Part shown: positions 61,276-64,000 of the stretch, in pieces
Position numbering within the stretch: the stretch's first letter is position 1
Layout: each line of letters opens with the position of its first letter
From: Gemmobacter aquatilis
Lineage (GTDB): Bacteria; Pseudomonadota; Alphaproteobacteria; Rhodobacterales; Rhodobacteraceae
Length of the DNA stretch: 64,000 nucleotides
Reading direction: 5' to 3'
Assembly (NCBI RefSeq): GCF_900110025.1
Contig: NZ_FOCE01000003.1
Span: 62,001 to 126,000 of the forward strand
Translations under genes and position numbers: made by a program
The notes under the pieces: generated by a model
Told to the model about the DNA's origin: nothing
Database searches by the model: none
What the model saw: only the letters and a program-made list of their open reading frames with translations

Positions 61276-62742
61276 CTAGAACATCATCGTGGCCGCAACG
61301 GCCCGCTGCCAGCGCGCATATTTCGCCGCCCGCTCCGCCGCACCCATCGCAGGCTCGAACCGCCGTTCCAAGGCCCATTGCGCGGCAAAGCCTGCAGGCC
61401 CCGGGCACAGCCCTGCCTTTTGCCCCGCCAGCCACGCCGCGCCCAACGCCGTGGTTTCCGTCACGCCGGGCCGATCCACCGGCGCACCCAGAATATCGGC
61501 CAGAAACTGCATCGCCCAGTCAGAGCGCGCCATGCCGCCATCCACCCGCAACACCGCCGCCCCTGCCGTCCCCCAGTCGGCCTGCATCGCCGCCAGCAGA
61601 TCGCGGGTCTGATAGCCCACCGTTTCCAGCGCCGCCCGCGCCAGTTCCGCCGGGCCAGAGCCGCGCGTCAGCCCGAACACCGCCCCCCGGCAATCGGGCC
61701 GCCAATAGGGCGCGCCCAGCCCGGTAAAGGCGGGCACCAGCACCACGCCCTCCGCCGCCCGTTCGGCCAGCGCCTGCGTCTCGCCCGCCGCCCCGATCAC
61801 CCCCAACCCGTCGCGCAGCCATTGCACCACCGCGCCCGCGACGAAGATCGCGCCTTCCAGCGCATAGGTCGGCACCCCGTCCAGCTGATAGGCAATCGTC
61901 GTCAGCATCCGATGGCTGGATCGCACCGGCGCCGCCCCGGTATTGAGCAGTGCAAAACAGCCCGTGCCATAGGTGGATTTCATCATCCCCGGCGCGAAAC
62001 AGGCCTGCCCCACCGTCGCCGCCTGCTGATCGCCCGCCACACCAAGGATCGGCAGCGCCTGCCCGAACAGCGCCGCATCGGTCACCCCGAACTCTGCCGC
62101 GCAATCCTTCACCTCGGGCAGCACCGCCATCGGCACCCCGAACAGCGCACACAGATCGGCATCCCAGCGCCCGGCGCCGATGTCATACAGCATGGTGCGC
62201 GCCGCATTGGTGGCATCGGTCGCATGCACCCGCCCGCCGGTCAGCCGCCAGATCAGAAAACTGTCCACCGTGCCAAAGGCCAACGCGCCCCGTTCGGCCC
62301 GCGCCTTGGCGCCCGGCACAGTCTCCAGCAGCCAGCCGAGTTTGGAGGCCGAGAAATACGGGTCCAGCAACAGCCCGGTGCGGGCGGTCACCATCTCCTC
62401 CATCCCCTCCGCCTTCATCTGCGCACACCGCTCCGCCGTGCGCCGGTCCTGCCAGACAATCGCGCGGTGCAGCACCTCGCCGGTCGCCCGGTCCCACAGC
62501 AGGGTGGTTTCGCGCTGATTGGTGATGCCGATCGCCGCCACCGCCTGCCCGCCCGCCATCGCCTGCCGCCCGCAGGCCAGCACCGATTGCCAGATCTCTT
62601 CGGCGTCATGCTCCACCCAGCCCGAGGCCGGAAAGTGCTGCGTCAACTCTCGCTGCGCCACCGATACCACCCGCAGCGCCGCATCGAACAGGATCGCGCG
62701 GGTCGATGTCGTGCCCTGATCTATCGCCAGAATATGTGTCAT
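61276..62742 (-). CDS. glpK: Glycerol kinase
   Basis: A 488-residue FGGY kinase that phosphorylates glycerol to sn-glycerol 3-phosphate. It begins [17 protein letters not shown]. Other blocks are [16 protein letters not shown], the substrate region [34 protein letters not shown], and [20 protein letters not shown] in the second domain. ATG at 62742 follows AGGGAGGACGGC. It lies 22 bp downstream of glpD, so the glycerol 3-phosphate made is oxidised by the enzyme of the preceding gene. Confidence 0.96.
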   Translation of the reverse strand: MTHILAIDQGTTSTRAILFDAALRVVSVAQRELTQHFPASGWVEHDAEEIWQSVLACGRQAMAGGQAVAAIGITNQRETTLLWDRATGEVLHRAIVWQDRRTAERCAQMKAEGMEEMVTARTGLLLDPYFSASKLGWLLETVPGAKARAERGALAFGTVDSFLIWRLTGGRVHATDATNAARTMLYDIGAGRWDADLCALFGVPMAVLPEVKDCAAEFGVTDAALFGQALPILGVAGDQQAATVGQACFAPGMMKSTYGTGCFALLNTGAAPVRSSHRMLTTIAYQLDGVPTYALEGAIFVAGAVVQWLRDGLGVIGAAGETQALAERAAEGVVLVPAFTGLGAPYWRPDCRGAVFGLTRGSGPAELARAALETVGYQTRDLLAAMQADWGTAGAAVLRVDGGMARSDWAMQFLADILGAPVDRPGVTETTALGAAWLAGQKAGLCPGPAGFAAQWALERRFEPAMGAAERAAKYARWQRAVAATMMF

Positions 62743-62764
62743 GCCGTCCTCCCTGCCGGGAAGC

Positions 62765-64000
62765 CTAGTGCCCCGCCATGTAACCTTCCAGTGCCGCCGC
62801 CTGTTCCGCCGACACGCGCAGCCCCAGCTTGGACCGGCGCCACAGCACATCCGCCGCCGTCACCGCAAATTCCCGCGTCCTCAGCCAGTCCACCTCGCGC
62901 GCGGTCAGCGTCGCGCCGAAATCCGCCCCCAGATCGGCGGCTTGCGCCGCATCGCCCAGCATCTGCGCCGCCTGCGTGCCGTAAGCCCGCACCAGCCGCG
63001 CCGCCCAGGCCTCGGTCAGAAACGGATAGCGCGCCCGCAACCCCGCCCGCAGCGCCGCCACCCCGTCCACCGGAAAATCCCCGCCCGGCAGCGCCACCCG
63101 CGCCGTCCAATCCCCCTTGGCCTGCGGAAAATACGGCGCGAGCTTGGCCAGCGCGCTTTCCGCCAGCCGCCGATAGGTGGTGATCTTGCCGCCGAACACG
63201 TTCAGCAGCGGTGCCCCGCCGGTGTCCAGCCGCAGCACATAATCCCGCGTTGCCGCCGTCGCGGACGAGGCCCCGTCATCATACAGCGGCCGCACCCCCG
63301 AATAGGTCCAGACCACATCCGCCGCCGTCACCGGCCGCGCGAAATACTCCGACGCGAAGGCGCACAGGTAATCCCGCTCCTCCTCGGTGCAATAAGCCGT
63401 GCCGGGGCCGCCGCGATGGTCCTTGTCGGTGGTGCCGATCAGGGTGAAATCCTGCTCATAGGGAATGGCAAAGATGATCCGCCCATCCTTGCCCTGAAAG
63501 AAATAGCAGCGGTCATGGTCATACAGCTTGCGCGTCACGATATGGCTGCCGCGCACCAGCCGCACACCATCTGCCGTGGCGATATGCGCCACATCGCGGA
63601 TCACCTCGGCCACCCATGGCCCGCCGGCATTGACCAGCGCGCGGGCAAACTGCACCGCCCGCCCCTCCGGCCCTTCGGTTTCCACCTGCCACATCGCCCC
63701 CACGCGCGCGGCCCGCACCACCCGCGTCCGGGTCAGGATGCGCGCGCCGCGATCTGCCGCATCGCGGGCATTCAGCGCCACCAGCCGCGCATCCTCCACC
63801 CAGCAATCGCTGTATTCAAACGCCTTGCGGAACTTCGGCTGCAACGCCCGCCCCGCCGCATCCTGCGTCAGATCCAGCGTGCGGGTGGCCGGCAGGATCT
63901 GGCGCCCGCCCAGCGTGTCATACAGAAACAGCCCCAGCCGGATCAGCCAGGCCGGGCGCCGCCCGCGCATCCACGGCATGCACAGCCCCAGCAGCCGCGA
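62765..64000 (-). CDS. glpD: Glycerol-3-phosphate dehydrogenase (5' end outside window)
   Basis: The C-terminal 411 residues of the membrane-associated FAD enzyme that oxidises glycerol 3-phosphate to dihydroxyacetone phosphate and reduces quinone. It enters the window at [20 protein letters not shown], in the middle of the FAD/substrate domain, and includes [56 protein letters not shown] and a C-terminal helical domain ([20 protein letters not shown]). About the first 100 residues, including the FAD-binding GxGxxG motif, are missing because the window ends. First gene visible of the glpD-glpK-adh unit. Confidence 0.96.
   Translation of the reverse strand, partial: SRLLGLCMPWMRGRRPAWLIRLGLFLYDTLGGRQILPATRTLDLTQDAAGRALQPKFRKAFEYSDCWVEDARLVALNARDAADRGARILTRTRVVRAARVGAMWQVETEGPEGRAVQFARALVNAGGPWVAEVIRDVAHIATADGVRLVRGSHIVTRKLYDHDRCYFFQGKDGRIIFAIPYEQDFTLIGTTDKDHRGGPGTAYCTEEERDYLCAFASEYFARPVTAADVVWTYSGVRPLYDDGASSATAATRDYVLRLDTGGAPLLNVFGGKITTYRRLAESALAKLAPYFPQAKGDWTARVALPGGDFPVDGVAALRAGLRARYPFLTEAWAARLVRAYGTQAAQMLGDAAQAADLGADFGATLTAREVDWLRTREFAVTAADVLWRRSKLGLRVSAEQAAALEGYMAGH

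Overview
This 64 kb window is a high-GC, densely packed chromosomal segment of an alphaproteobacterium, almost certainly Rhodobacteraceae (Rhodobacter/Gemmobacter-like). The grounds are the gene families (type I sulfide:quinone reductase, cobalamin-riboswitch btu operon with cbiZ, BMP transporter plus xdhABC, ALDH16, DUF2946 proteins), the many ATGA/TGATG operon overlaps, and four copies of a palindromic repeat that I recognise as typical of this family. It is ordinary core chromosome. I see no insertion sequence, prophage, tRNA, rRNA, CRISPR array or integrase.

Layout. 0-10.4 kb holds housekeeping genes: the 3' part of carB, a LysR regulator divergent from a DUF1127 gene, a Bax-inhibitor-1 family protein, a VIT/CCC1 transporter, rpmG (L33), a DUF533/TerB-like protein, the RNase P RNA gene rnpB, an AmpD-like amidase, an Excalibur-type lipoprotein and gatCA. 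10.5-17.1 kb is a cobalamin riboswitch followed by btuB-btuF-btuC-btuD-cbiZ-tonB, a complete B12/cobinamide import and salvage operon with its own TonB. 17.1-18.4 kb has a PCu(A)C copper chaperone and a DUF2946-like protein. 18.5-20.2 kb has a metallo-beta-lactamase-fold hydrolase and an aldose epimerase. 20.2-23.3 kb is the zinc regulon (znuA divergent from zur-znuC-znuB, with a Zur-type palindrome between). 23.3-26.0 kb is a DUF2946 (CutF-like) gene, a PepSY membrane protein and a secreted protein. 26.1-33.4 kb has a dimethylglycine-dehydrogenase-like flavoprotein, an HNH nuclease, a GH25 lysozyme-like lipoprotein, an AhpD-like protein, a DAO flavoprotein and sqr. 33.5-43.1 kb is one large leftward operon, xdhA-xdhB-xdhC followed by a BMP-type ABC importer, which joins purine uptake to purine oxidation. 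43.3-46.7 kb is dnaE. 46.8-53.1 kb has a 1028-residue RTX protein divergent from a two-component system. 53.1-64 kb has an NhaP-type antiporter with a cNMP-binding domain, a SorC/DeoR regulator-deoC-ALDH16 operon, and a leftward glpD-glpK-iron alcohol dehydrogenase operon cut by the window edge.

The strongest candidate for an unusual system is at 25.57-26.0 kb. A small exported DUF2946 protein ends in a Gly-Pro-Pro motif, and its last codons form a perfect 8-bp stem with the ribosome-binding site of the following PepSY gene. This is the layout of the CutF translational metal sensor of Rhodobacter capsulatus. A second DUF2946-like gene ending in Ala-Pro-Pro lies upstream of the copper chaperone. 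Next in interest is the palindromic family repeat, which sits in frame inside both xdhA and xdhB and again between two transporter genes of the same operon. Other regulatory candidates are inverted repeats at sqr, the AhpD-like gene, the SorC regulator, xdhA and the RTX/two-component intergenic region.
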